From Brevibacillus porteri (lineage in GTDB: Bacteria; Bacillota; Bacilli; Brevibacillales; Brevibacillaceae), in contig NZ_PXZO01000010.1 of assembly GCF_003013475.1 (NCBI RefSeq), positions 124,001-188,000 of the forward strand: a DNA stretch of 64,000 bases, read 5' to 3'. Positions 9,710 through 18,025 of this stretch are shown here, in pieces. Both the position numbers and the translations under genes were made by a program. Under the pieces are notes generated by a model. It made no database searches. It saw nothing but the letters and a program-made list of their open reading frames with translations, and was not told the DNA's origin. The first letter of the stretch is position 1. The number at the start of each line of letters is the position of its first letter.

Positions 9710-10579
9710 TTATTTAATCGGGATATAAATCGTCATCTTCATCGCATCAGGATAACGCGAGCCCCACACATCCGTCACTTCAAAATCCGGCCCCTCGCCT
9801 CTCTCGTAATTCGAATTAGGCAGCCACGTTCCGTAAATGTACCGACGTGTGTTTTGCACCTGATCGACAGGCTCGTTCACCTTGAACTCCGCATATTTCC
9901 CCGCAGGCAAGACAAGTGAAGTGAAGCCCTCAGGCAGTTCATCCGGAAAGCTGTGCACCGCTTCCCCCACCACAAAAGAAAAGCTTCCGTCATCTGCAAA
10001 TTCGCAGGCAATTCCATACGACATGTCTGCTGCCGCTTTATTCGGAATCCGCAAAAAATCTTGATTGCTGCCAAACGCTTGATAAAAGCCCGGGATGTCC
10101 GCGAAATACTTTTCATCCTGCAAGCTCGTCCGGTGACTGCGCCCAATAATCCAAATTTCGTCCAAAATCGTGATCGTCGGCTTGTTCATCGTGATCTCTC
10201 CTTTGATCGTTTGGCGAAAGGCCAAGAAGTCCATCTTGGCTAGATAAGGAAGCAAATGATTTTCTTTGCGATACCTTCCAGGTGTAATCCCGAACTGCTT
10301 CTCAAAAGCGCGTGTCAGTGCCTCCTGCGACTGGTATTGATAGGCCACAGCAATTTCGAGCACATTGTCACTTGTCTGTTTTAGCGCAAGTGCAGCTTCC
10401 GATAGCCTGCGCTTGCGAATGTACGCCTGTACGCTGAAGCCTGAGATTGCCTGAAACAGCCGCTGAAAATGAAACGCAGAGAAATGCGCTTGAGAAGCAA
10501 TTTCTGTGATGTTCATTTCTTCCTGAAGATGCTCTTCCACATAATCAATCGCGTCCTGAATCCGCTTGTACGTGTCCAT
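9710..10579 (-). CDS. AraC-family regulator with GyrI-like effector-binding domain
   Basis: 289 aa. Residues about 5-105 form a double HTH of AraC type (ITEIASQAHFSAFHFQRLF, then a second HTH ending FGITPGRYR). Residues about 135-289 form a GyrI-like/Rob-type ligand pocket (FADIPGFYQAFG, then an LPAGKYAEF core). Proteins of this layout sense small hydrophobic or cationic compounds and activate efflux or detoxification genes. No transporter is adjacent, so the target is unknown. It lies 83 nt downstream of the LacI gene and may be separately transcribed. Confidence 0.9.
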   Translation of the reverse strand: MDTYKRIQDAIDYVEEHLQEEMNITEIASQAHFSAFHFQRLFQAISGFSVQAYIRKRRLSEAALALKQTSDNVLEIAVAYQYQSQEALTRAFEKQFGITPGRYRKENHLLPYLAKMDFLAFRQTIKGEITMNKPTITILDEIWIIGRSHRTSLQDEKYFADIPGFYQAFGSNQDFLRIPNKAAADMSYGIACEFADDGSFSFVVGEAVHSFPDELPEGFTSLVLPAGKYAEFKVNEPVDQVQNTRRYIYGTWLPNSNYERGEGPDFEVTDVWGSRYPDAMKMTIYIPIK

Positions 10580-10662
10580 CTTTGACTTCCTTCACCTATT
10601 TTTTCTTTAGTATGCGGGAGATCACTGACATTTTTTTGATCAACTGTGCTATCTTTCAAGCT

Positions 10663-11646
10663 TTACGTCGTCAATCGCTCTACCAAAACGGGTGACAGTT
10701 CCTTCTCTTCCTTTTTCCCAACCAGCTGCTGTGTCCAAATCCGCTTATGCAGCATCTCAAATGCGTATTTTCCCATCAACGTACTGGAGCTGGATACAGT
10801 GGTGATCTCTAGCAGTTCTCCGATTGGCTGATCATCACAACCGACTACGGCTAAGTCTTCTGGTACGCTAATCCCCAACCTACTCGCTTCTTTGATAATC
10901 CCTGCCGCTATATGATTGCACGATACGATCATTGCTGTCGGCCGCTCTTCTGTTTGCAGCAATTTCCCCACGACATCCTTGCCGTCTTGGATCGTTAAAC
11001 ACTCTTCAAACGACCACTCAGCAGAGGGTGTTACGTCAATCGAACGCAGCTTTTCGTAATAGGCACGTTTGCGATGCTGACTGTTAAAGCTGTTTTTTCT
11101 GCCGATGCAATACCCGATCCGGCGATGCCCCTTCTTCATTAGATACTCCATCCCGATCAGAAACGTTTGATAGTGGTCGATATGAACACTCGAAACAGAG
11201 GTAGTATCATTTGCTTCACACGTGATGATAGGTCCGTATCCTGCATATTCATTGAGCGTTTCGCAAGAGCTGGACCTGGAGCACATGATTAGCCCGTCGA
11301 TTTTTTTATTTTTGAGCAAGTGTAAGACACTGCGTTCTTGCTCGGGGTTGTTATTTGTTTGGCACACCATCAGTTTGTAATGATGCTGGACTGCTTCTGC
11401 TGCAATGCCTTCGATAATGGAGCTGTAATATTGGTTGTTGACGAGAGGTAATGTCACACCGATGACCATCGTTTTTCCGGTAGAGAGGTGGACTGCATTA
11501 CTGTTTTGAACATAATTTTGTTCTTCAATAATCTTGAGAATCTCCGCGCGTTTTTTCTCGTTCACGTACGGATGGTTGTTAAGCACACGGGAAACGGTTG
11601 AAACGGATACACCTGCCAATTTCGCGATTTCTCTTATGTTAGCCAC
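10663..11646 (-). CDS. LacI-family transcriptional repressor
   Basis: 327 aa from a GTG at 11646 with AGAGGAG upstream. The N-terminal LacI HTH (IREIAKLAGVSVSTVSRVLN) and hinge are followed by a type I periplasmic-binding-protein fold (about 60-327) with the usual VDDQP-like segment (VVGCDDQPIGE). These sense a sugar or sugar phosphate. No sugar-utilisation gene is adjacent; it is divergent from the YczE-type gene at 11768, which shares its 121-nt upstream region and is the nearest candidate target besides itself. Confidence 0.92.
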   Translation of the reverse strand: MANIREIAKLAGVSVSTVSRVLNNHPYVNEKKRAEILKIIEEQNYVQNSNAVHLSTGKTMVIGVTLPLVNNQYYSSIIEGIAAEAVQHHYKLMVCQTNNNPEQERSVLHLLKNKKIDGLIMCSRSSSCETLNEYAGYGPIITCEANDTTSVSSVHIDHYQTFLIGMEYLMKKGHRRIGYCIGRKNSFNSQHRKRAYYEKLRSIDVTPSAEWSFEECLTIQDGKDVVGKLLQTEERPTAMIVSCNHIAAGIIKEASRLGISVPEDLAVVGCDDQPIGELLEITTVSSSSTLMGKYAFEMLHKRIWTQQLVGKKEEKELSPVLVERLTT

Positions 11647-11767
11647 TCAGATTACTCCTCTAAGTCGGATCAGTAATTATTACATACATCAAAACACATT
11701 CCGCTTGCTCTGAAAAGCGTTCCACATATTATGCTCTCCTTATGTAGAATGAAAGGAGTCGTGTTTT

Positions 11768-12397
11768 GTGATTCGCTTAAAATTTGAATATCTCTTGTTT
11801 ATCGTAGGCTTATTGATATTGGCGCTCGGGATCAACATGATGACGACCATTACATCCTTTGGTCTTAGCCCGTATGATTCTCTGTTTATTGCCCTGTATC
11901 AAAACTTCGGGGTATCGATTGGCTTCTGGATGTTTGCCATTAACCTGACCTTTGTCATCATCGTCCTTTTCATGGATCGCAGTTACATTACTTTCGGTGC
12001 CATTTTGGTCATGGTGCTAATCTCCCTCTTTGTCGATATGATCGGGTCCATCGATGCGCTTATGGCTGCTATCCGTACATTGCCGCCGCTTCTGACCATG
12101 GCACTCGGAAACATTTGCATCGGTAGTGGTATCGGGTTGTATGTGTGTACGCAAGTGTGCACAGCTCCCCAAGAGGCATTTGTACTGGTGATGTCGAAAA
12201 GATTAAAGTGGACATTCAGACGGACAGAAATTTTGCTGGCGTGCATGTTTCTTAGCGCAAGCTTCCTGCTAGATGGCCCGATTTATTACGGAACAGTCGT
12301 GCTGTCGTTTACGACTGGCTACATTATTCAAGCAGCAATTAACGTCGGGAATAAGATGCTCCGTCTCGTCAATCAAACGAAGGGGGCGGAGGCATAA
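11768..12397 (+). CDS. YczE/YitT-family integral membrane protein
   Basis: 209 aa from a GTG at 11768 with AAAGGAG 9 nt upstream. It has five to six hydrophobic segments spread over its length. FGLSPYDSL near residue 32 and the later GSGIGLYV segment fit the YczE/YyaS/YitT family. In Bacillus YczE influences secreted antimicrobial production, but the biochemical role is unknown. Followed after 13 nt by a lipoprotein gene, so the two probably work together at the membrane. Confidence 0.75.
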   Translation: MIRLKFEYLLFIVGLLILALGINMMTTITSFGLSPYDSLFIALYQNFGVSIGFWMFAINLTFVIIVLFMDRSYITFGAILVMVLISLFVDMIGSIDALMAAIRTLPPLLTMALGNICIGSGIGLYVCTQVCTAPQEAFVLVMSKRLKWTFRRTEILLACMFLSASFLLDGPIYYGTVVLSFTTGYIIQAAINVGNKMLRLVNQTKGAEA

Positions 12398-12410
12398 TAG
12401 GAGGAAAGCC

Positions 12411-13139
12411 TTGAGAAATTTTCGACCAAAAGTTGTGTGTTCCCTTGCAGTGAGCCTGTTTCTATTGCTTGTCGGTTGCTCCTCTTCTACTGGTCTCGTA
12501 AAAGCTAGCGGAGAAGTTTTTGCCCAGAGCGAAATTCACAGACTGACCCAAGATCCTGAAAACGTGACGCATTACCGGCCGATGCGTATTCAGGAAATGA
12601 CACCGCAATTGCCTTCGTCTCTCCAAAGCAGAATCAAGCTCGTGGATAAAACGAAGCTGCCTTTTCCTGTCGAAAAAGAGATGGCCTATCTCGTCTCATT
12701 CTCTTCAGGCCCCGAAAAAGAAATGCGACACCAACTACAGCTGACATACGCGCAGGATAACGAAGCTCCTATTACGGAAAACTTCTTCATCGTACGTATG
12801 ACAGAGACAGATGAAAATCCCTTGGCCCATGTAAAGCCATCTGCTTCTGGACTGGATTCGTTTGGGAACGTCATGCGCGTTGAGCCACTGACCGACGATA
12901 TCACTTTCTATCATCATATCATCACGACGAACAGCTCTTATGTGTATAACTTTTACAAGTACGATGATGAAAATCAGGCAGTAAATCTAATCGTCACAAA
13001 CGCCCATGAGATGGAGTTCTATGATCAAGGAATCTTGTATCATCTCGCGTACCACACCGGAAGCACTCAACTGGACCCTACCCTTCATGATCAGATGGTA
13101 GCGCTGGCGAAGGATTCATTTCTGTCCGTTCCTAAATGA
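12411..13139 (+). CDS. Putative lipoprotein translated with the YczE-type gene
   Basis: 242 aa from a TTG start at 12411. TAGGAGGA lies just upstream and the next residues form a signal peptide ending in a lipobox (LLLVGC, Cys about residue 22). A longer in-frame start at 12273 would lie inside the upstream gene and lose the signal peptide. The mature part is hydrophilic, mixed alpha/beta, with no domain I recognise. It starts 13 nt after the YczE-type stop, so it is in the same operon. Expected to be anchored on the outer face of the membrane. Function unknown. Confidence 0.75.
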   Translation: MRNFRPKVVCSLAVSLFLLLVGCSSSTGLVKASGEVFAQSEIHRLTQDPENVTHYRPMRIQEMTPQLPSSLQSRIKLVDKTKLPFPVEKEMAYLVSFSSGPEKEMRHQLQLTYAQDNEAPITENFFIVRMTETDENPLAHVKPSASGLDSFGNVMRVEPLTDDITFYHHIITTNSSYVYNFYKYDDENQAVNLIVTNAHEMEFYDQGILYHLAYHTGSTQLDPTLHDQMVALAKDSFLSVPK

Positions 13140-13141
13140 AA

Positions 13142-13192
13142 AAGAAGGATTCCCCTGTAGGTCATACGACTGCGAGGCGGAATCCTTTTTTC
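13142..13192 (+). terminator. Terminator of the YczE/lipoprotein operon
   Basis: AAGGATTCC (13145-13153) pairs with GGAATCCTT (13179-13187), followed by a T-run. Confidence 0.75.
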
Positions 13193-13265
13193 TATCTCTT
13201 GACCTTCACGTGGCGTGAAGCTTTACGATATTTTCCAGTACGATCAAGGAACTGGAGGGTGAACA

Positions 13266-13952
13266 ATGCCAAACCACGAACAAATTTATAAAAATCAAGC
13301 AGAACAGTACGATCTGATGATTTCTAGACAACCACGTCTGCTCGCTGTCATCGAAGAAATCACCCCCATCAAAGGACAGGACGTGATCGATCTGGGAGCT
13401 GGCTCAGGAAGACTTACGTCTGTGCTCGCTCCTCATGCCAAGTCCATTCTGGCTCTCGATGCTTCTGCTGCCATGCTAGAAGTGAATGCGCAACAACTGA
13501 CGCAAGCCGGTCTTACCAATTGGAAAACCAACGTAGCGGATCATCGAGAACTTCCCGTAGACGATAATAGTGCGGATGTCCTCGTAGCAGGGTGGACGGT
13601 TTGTTACCTCACCAGTTCTGAAGTTCCCAACAACGAGCTCCATCTTGAAAAGATCATTCAGGAGATGAAACGCGTGCTTCGTCCTGGTGGCACGATCGTC
13701 ATCATGGAGACGATGGGGACTGGATATGAGACACCTCACCCACCCCACTTTCTTACGCAGTACTATTCCTTGTTGGAAACCAAATACGGCTTCTCTCACA
13801 AATGGATTCGCTTGGACTATCAGTTTAAAGACATAGCGGAAGCAGAACGGCTTTCACGGTTTTTCTTTGGAGATGAGCTTGCGGACAGAGTCGCTCGGGA
13901 AAAGCTGGTGACATTGCCGGAATGTGCGGGGGTATGGTGGCTGACTGTATGA
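13266..13952 (+). CDS. Class I SAM-dependent methyltransferase
   Basis: 228 aa. SAM-binding motif I VIDLGAGSGRL (about 40-50), acidic LALDAS (about 65) and a motif with LRPGGTIVIMET (about 138) mark a class I, UbiE/type 11-like methyltransferase. No signal peptide. It has its own ribosome binding site (CTGGAGG) and is flanked by terminators on both sides, so it is a single-gene unit. The substrate cannot be told from sequence. Confidence 0.85.
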   Translation: MPNHEQIYKNQAEQYDLMISRQPRLLAVIEEITPIKGQDVIDLGAGSGRLTSVLAPHAKSILALDASAAMLEVNAQQLTQAGLTNWKTNVADHRELPVDDNSADVLVAGWTVCYLTSSEVPNNELHLEKIIQEMKRVLRPGGTIVIMETMGTGYETPHPPHFLTQYYSLLETKYGFSHKWIRLDYQFKDIAEAERLSRFFFGDELADRVAREKLVTLPECAGVWWLTV

Positions 13953-13958
13953 AAATAA

Positions 13959-13995
13959 AAAAGGCCAATCGGATTTTTCCGGCTGGCCTTACTAT
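13959..13995. terminator. Bidirectional terminator between the methyltransferase and ferrochelatase-family genes
   Basis: AAGGCCA (13961-13967) pairs with TGGCCTT (13984-13990) between two convergent genes, with A-rich sequence on the left that gives a U-run for the minus strand. Confidence 0.6.
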
Positions 13996-14915
13996 ATACT
14001 CTGCTCTATTCTCTCACGAATCAGCTCTACAAGAACCTCGATATAGTCAGCCGAATCATTCAGAAATTCAGTAGAGACAAATTCCAGCCCGCAAGCTTCT
14101 GCTTTCATACGACAGTGGATTCTGCAATCGAAAATCGCCTCCACATTTTCGGTCAAAGACAGCAAGTCACAGACAACGACTGCCTTGCCACCTGACTCGG
14201 CCACCTTTTCGATCATCACAAGCACATCAGGCCCTAACCATTTCTGCGGAGCCGGTCCGGCGCTTCGGTAAGCGAGCAACCACTTTTTGCAATCGGATCG
14301 CAGAGCAACCTCTTCGGCCAGTTCCGTAAAAGCTTGGATGAACTCGTTGTTCACCTCTGGCACCCCCGGTTGGCTATGTGCCGTAAACAACACAGTCGCA
14401 TCGGAACGATTTTCTATAGAGAGCCATTGCAGAGCAGTCCGCAGGCGAAGGCTGATCGCTTCTGCAATCCCCGGATAGCGGTGCCAATGATTGATTTCTA
14501 CAACCGGAATGTTTGCACCGTTGGCCTCAAGCGCCTTTCGAACACTCTGATAATAGGCTGCCGTTCCCGTTCTCGAATACAAGGGCGATGTCGGAAACGC
14601 GTACAACTCGGTAACGCCGTCCGCGACCATTTGTTGAACCGTCTCGTGCACAAAAGGAGACGTATGCTTTGTAGCTTGATAGATCTTGATTCGCTCGCTA
14701 CCTCCCATTTGATTCAACCGCCGCTCTAAGGCCAGCGCTTGCCGAGCTGTTACCGAGCCAAGCGGATCTGCAACGCCGATTGATTGAAAGCGTGTCTTGG
14801 CAGCCATCAACGTATCCGGCGAAGGGATTTTACCGTGAAACAGATGAGTATAAAAGGGCAGTATATCATCGATTGATTTCAATGAGGCATAAGACAACAT
14901 GAGCAGGGCTTTCAT
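13992..14915 (-). CDS. Ferrochelatase-family protein (CpfC/HemH-like) in an iron/haem uptake operon
   Basis: 307 aa, the usual length for Gram-positive ferrochelatase. From memory of B. subtilis HemH, several key residues are kept: the axial Tyr (LSYAS for MAYGT), the KH of the KHIEPF motif (ATKHTSPF), the catalytic His (TAHSQ for SAHSL) and the catalytic Glu (NVEAIFD for HLEVLYD). The APHFS loop is replaced (FPTSPLYS). The start chosen is the ATG at 14915 by alignment with HemH; AAAGGAG lies 14 nt upstream, which is long, and an ATT at 14921 would be better spaced. Last gene of the ABC importer operon. It may insert or remove iron from an imported porphyrin; that is inferred. Confidence 0.8.
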   Translation of the reverse strand: MKALLMLSYASLKSIDDILPFYTHLFHGKIPSPDTLMAAKTRFQSIGVADPLGSVTARQALALERRLNQMGGSERIKIYQATKHTSPFVHETVQQMVADGVTELYAFPTSPLYSRTGTAAYYQSVRKALEANGANIPVVEINHWHRYPGIAEAISLRLRTALQWLSIENRSDATVLFTAHSQPGVPEVNNEFIQAFTELAEEVALRSDCKKWLLAYRSAGPAPQKWLGPDVLVMIEKVAESGGKAVVVCDLLSLTENVEAIFDCRIHCRMKAEACGLEFVSTEFLNDSADYIEVLVELIRERIEQSI

Positions 14916-14944
14916 CGTAATGGTTGCCACTCCTTTTCCATCAT

Positions 14945-15940
14945 TCAAAACCTGTCGGGATGAAGCCACCGAGCGATTTCCTCTAGTGTATCAATACTGT
15001 AGCCGTTAGGATTCAACAGCTTTCTCGCGGGCATGCGCTTCACTTGTTCGTTTTTCACAGCCTGCAAGGTGGACCAGCCCGGAGCCTGCATGATGTCATT
15101 CATGTCATCTACTTTTCCTTCCTGCCATTCTACCAGCAAAATGTACTCCGGGTCTGCCTTGATAATCTGTTCGATGGTCGCTTTCGTCGTCCGACTTAAA
15201 CCGAGGTTGTCCGCAGCATGCTTCGCGCCTGCGAGCCTAACGAGATCATACGAGATATTAGTGGACCCCATCAAATACGGACCCGTTCCCGGACCGAGCG
15301 GAGAAACAACGAGGACAGAAGGCTGGTTGGTCCCTTCGATTGCTTTTTTTACTTTCTCTGCTCTTCCCCTCATGTCTGCGACAATCTCTTCCGCCTTGGA
15401 CGTTTCGCCTGTTGCCTTGCCAATCGTGAGGATATTCGCCATGACAGCATCCAGCGTGCTCCATGATTCCAGTGAAATAATCGGAATACCTGACTGTTGA
15501 AGCAGCGTATTCGCTTCTTTTTCTTTATCATGAAGCTTCGTCATGATCAATAGGTCTGCTTCATAAGACAAAATTTGTTCGGGATCGAGCGAGGTGGCCC
15601 CGGCAATTTTGTTTTTTACCTTGCTGCCTTCTTCCGTGCGATAAGCAAGGGAGCGGTTGCTGATGCTTTTCGGAACGACTGTCATTCGCTCCGGCTCAAC
15701 CAGCTCCAAGACGACTTCTGCCGCATCAAGTGAAAGGGCCGCAATCCGTTGTGGCTTTTTAAGTATGGTCACTTCCTTACCGTCCACGGAGACGGTTATC
15801 GGATACTGTTGCTCCGCGCTTTGTGTGGTTGAATGGATTAGCGGTTGCTCGCTCTGGTCTTTTGGGCTTCCACATCCAGCTACCCATACGACAGTCAGCA
15901 GAATCATCCAGTTTATCGTCAAACGTTTTTTCTTGTTCAT
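14945..15940 (-). CDS. Haem/cobalamin/siderophore-type ABC transporter binding lipoprotein
   Basis: 331 aa. Signal peptide with lipobox WVAGC (Cys about residue 23), then a class III periplasmic-binding fold (PQRIAALSLDAAEVVLEL, SYEADLLIMTK, a long linker helix, then ADPEYILLVEW). This is the TroA/BtuF/FhuD/IsdE type for metal complexes. It follows the ATPase after 12 nt. Permease-ATPase-binding protein order plus the ferrochelatase-family gene suggest haem or porphyrin, but a ferric siderophore cannot be excluded. Confidence 0.85.
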   Translation of the reverse strand: MNKKKRLTINWMILLTVVWVAGCGSPKDQSEQPLIHSTTQSAEQQYPITVSVDGKEVTILKKPQRIAALSLDAAEVVLELVEPERMTVVPKSISNRSLAYRTEEGSKVKNKIAGATSLDPEQILSYEADLLIMTKLHDKEKEANTLLQQSGIPIISLESWSTLDAVMANILTIGKATGETSKAEEIVADMRGRAEKVKKAIEGTNQPSVLVVSPLGPGTGPYLMGSTNISYDLVRLAGAKHAADNLGLSRTTKATIEQIIKADPEYILLVEWQEGKVDDMNDIMQAPGWSTLQAVKNEQVKRMPARKLLNPNGYSIDTLEEIARWLHPDRF

Positions 15941-15952
15941 ATGTAGGTACTC

Positions 15953-16759
15953 CTAATGAAAGTTATGGTGGGTGAAATCATTACGCTCTCCTAACGCTGT
16001 AACGGTAAGTGCGCCCAGCAACGGATCAATGCTCACGTTTGCATGCACATCGTAAGCTTTTTGGATGATGTCTGGTGTCAGCACTTCATCGGGTTTCCCC
16101 ATGCTGAGTATTTCGCCTTGATGCAGCAGTACTAGCCTGTCGCAAAACCGGGCAGCAAGATTGAGGTCGTGCAAAGCAGCCATGGCTGTTATGCCTTTTC
16201 CCGTCAGCTTGCGCATCAGCTCCAGCACATACAACTGATAACGGATGTCCAAAGCAGAAATCGGCTCGTCCAGCAGGAGCAGCTGCGGATCTTGAGCCAA
16301 GGCTTTTGCGATCAATACCATTTGCCGTTGTCCACCAGACAAAGTGGTCGCCATTCGATCTGCCAAATGTAACGTCGTTGTTTGTTGCATTGCTTTCTGC
16401 GCCATGATGCGATCAAGCTGACGTTCCGAGCCAAAGCGGGACAAATGCGGATGCCTTCCCATTAGCACAATCTCTCTTACTGAAAAATCAAAATCAATAG
16501 ACGTATCCTGTGGCACATAGCCGATGATGCGTGCAAGCTGCTTGCTCTTATACTCCGCGATTGGTCTTCCGAGAATTTTCAGCTGTCCAGACGAGGGGGG
16601 TGTTAATCCTGCCACCATCCGCAATAACGTCGATTTGCCACTGCCATTGGGTCCAATGAGCCCGATGAACTCTCCTGCTTGTGCAGAAAACGAAAGCTCA
16701 CGCAAAATGGGACAGCCATCGATCCAGATTGATATCTTTTCTGCCGCCACAATGTTCAT
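15953..16759 (-). CDS. FecE/BtuD/HmuV-type ABC transporter ATPase
   Basis: 268 aa from the ATG at 16759, which has AAAGGAGGGAGG upstream and overlaps the permease stop by ATGA. Walker A GPNGSGKST (about 37-45), Q-loop VPQDT, signature LSGGQRQ (about 142), Walker B LLLLDEP and the switch His (ALHDLN) are all intact. It powers import through the FecCD permease encoded upstream. Confidence 0.93.
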   Translation of the reverse strand: MNIVAAEKISIWIDGCPILRELSFSAQAGEFIGLIGPNGSGKSTLLRMVAGLTPPSSGQLKILGRPIAEYKSKQLARIIGYVPQDTSIDFDFSVREIVLMGRHPHLSRFGSERQLDRIMAQKAMQQTTTLHLADRMATTLSGGQRQMVLIAKALAQDPQLLLLDEPISALDIRYQLYVLELMRKLTGKGITAMAALHDLNLAARFCDRLVLLHQGEILSMGKPDEVLTPDIIQKAYDVHANVSIDPLLGALTVTALGERNDFTHHNFH

Positions 16760-17853
16760 GTCGTCCTCCCTCCTTTGCGAGATCGCAATATCAACGCGAT
16801 AAACAGCGGTGCTCCAATACAAGCACAGACAACACCGACCTGCAAAGTCACTGGCTGCAGGACCATTCTTGAGACAACATCAGCCAGAACAAGAAAAATG
16901 GCGCCTCCAAAGGCACTCGCTGGCAGCAAAAATCGATGATCGGGTCCGGTCAAAAGACGGATCATATGGGGAACAACGAGGCCGACAAACCCGATGATGC
17001 CACTAACAGCTACCGCGGAGCCAGTCATGAGGGAAGCGAGTGCGAGCAAAATGTAGCGTGTTCTGCGTACATTCACACCGGAGCTTGCTGCCTGGTCGTC
17101 GCCCAACAGCATCATGTTCAGATGACGTCCGAATAAAAGGGTGATCAGACACCCGGCAAGAATGGGCAGTATGATCAATTGCACATGCTCCCAGGTTCGC
17201 GCTTCCAAACCCCCTTGGAGCCAAAAAATGATACTGCGCAGCTCCTGATCGTTGGTTGAGCTCGCCATCATAATGTTAATCAGCGCTGACAATAGTGAAT
17301 TGATGCCGATTCCAAGCAACAGCAATGTAGCAATCGATCGGCTTCGGCTTCCCCGCCAGACAGCCAGAATGACGATCACAGCAAGAACGGCACCCATGAA
17401 TGCAGATAAGGGCAGTGCCCACAGGCTGAATTGACTCCACCCAAAGAATAGCGCGCATACAGCTCCGACCGCGGCTCCGCTGGAAACCCCGACATATCCT
17501 GGCTCCACCAACGGATTACGAAACACACCTTGCATAGCTGCCCCCGATATCCCAAGCGCTGCACCAATCAACGCTCCGACGAGAATACGCGGTAGCCGAA
17601 CTTCTGAGATGACCAGTAGTTCCCGCTCAGTAAAGTTTGTTTCCATGTGTACTCCCAGCTTTCCCAAAATGATGGCGATTGTCTGCTCAAAGGGGATAGG
17701 TACAGGCCCGACTGAACTGGCGAATACAATCACAGCAAAGAGCGCCAAGCACAAGCCAATCATTGAAAAGAGAAAGCAATGAAACCCCTGTTTGTTCGGA
17801 AGTGGCATTTCTTCCCTGGCCAACCTTTCGGATGGTGATTGAGCTGAATACAT
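16756..17853 (-). CDS. FecCD-family ABC transporter permease
   Basis: 365 aa from the ATG at 17853 (AGAAAGGA upstream); an in-frame start 27 nt earlier is less well placed. About nine to ten membrane segments. Family landmarks are GALIGAALGISGAAMQG (about 100-120), the GxGIN segment and GFVGLVVPHMIRLLTGPDHR near residue 285, the coupling region to the ATPase. A single permease gene implies a homodimer, as in BtuC-type importers. First gene of the operon, behind a Fur-like box. Confidence 0.93.
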   Translation of the reverse strand: MYSAQSPSERLAREEMPLPNKQGFHCFLFSMIGLCLALFAVIVFASSVGPVPIPFEQTIAIILGKLGVHMETNFTERELLVISEVRLPRILVGALIGAALGISGAAMQGVFRNPLVEPGYVGVSSGAAVGAVCALFFGWSQFSLWALPLSAFMGAVLAVIVILAVWRGSRSRSIATLLLLGIGINSLLSALINIMMASSTNDQELRSIIFWLQGGLEARTWEHVQLIILPILAGCLITLLFGRHLNMMLLGDDQAASSGVNVRRTRYILLALASLMTGSAVAVSGIIGFVGLVVPHMIRLLTGPDHRFLLPASAFGGAIFLVLADVVSRMVLQPVTLQVGVVCACIGAPLFIALILRSRKGGRTT

Positions 17854-17926
17854 ATTCGTATCCTTTCTGCACAACGCCATGTTTTTTTACCTAAGAAAAA
17901 AGTTTTTCCTTAAGGCAAAACTTATT

Positions 17927-17941
17927 TGAAAATCATTCTAC
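17927..17941 (-). promoter_or_regulatory. Fur-like box before the FecCD/haem-type importer operon
   Basis: TGAAAATCATTCTAC resembles the 7-1-7 Fur consensus TGATAATnATTATCA at 10 or 11 of 14 informative positions. It lies about 75-90 nt upstream of the permease start, as expected for iron repression. The box is weaker than the one at 61597. Confidence 0.5.
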
Positions 17942-17977
17942 AGCATGCCATGCTGTTCTTGCAATCCCAACGAGAAC

Positions 17978-18020
17978 AAAAAAAGACGGCTCCTCATCCA
18001 TTCAGGAGCCATCCCGTCTA
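17978..18020 (-). terminator. Terminator of the M20 peptidase gene pair
   Basis: On the minus strand GGCTCCTG...AGGAGCC, inside a GACGG/CCGTC closing region, is followed by a run of seven T. Confidence 0.7.
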
Positions 18021-18025
18021 TTTTC

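Noticed and set aside
12273-12410. Longer N-terminus for the lipoprotein at 12411-13139
   Set aside because: It would lie inside the YczE-type gene in another frame, has no ribosome binding site and would bury the signal peptide; the TTG at 12411 has TAGGAGGA and exposes the lipobox.
13992-14915. Ferrochelatase-family gene judged to be a dead paralogue because the APHFS His is missing
   Set aside because: The catalytic His is the one in the SAHSL motif, which is present as TAHSQ, and the Glu, Tyr and KH residues are also kept, so inactivity is not supported.
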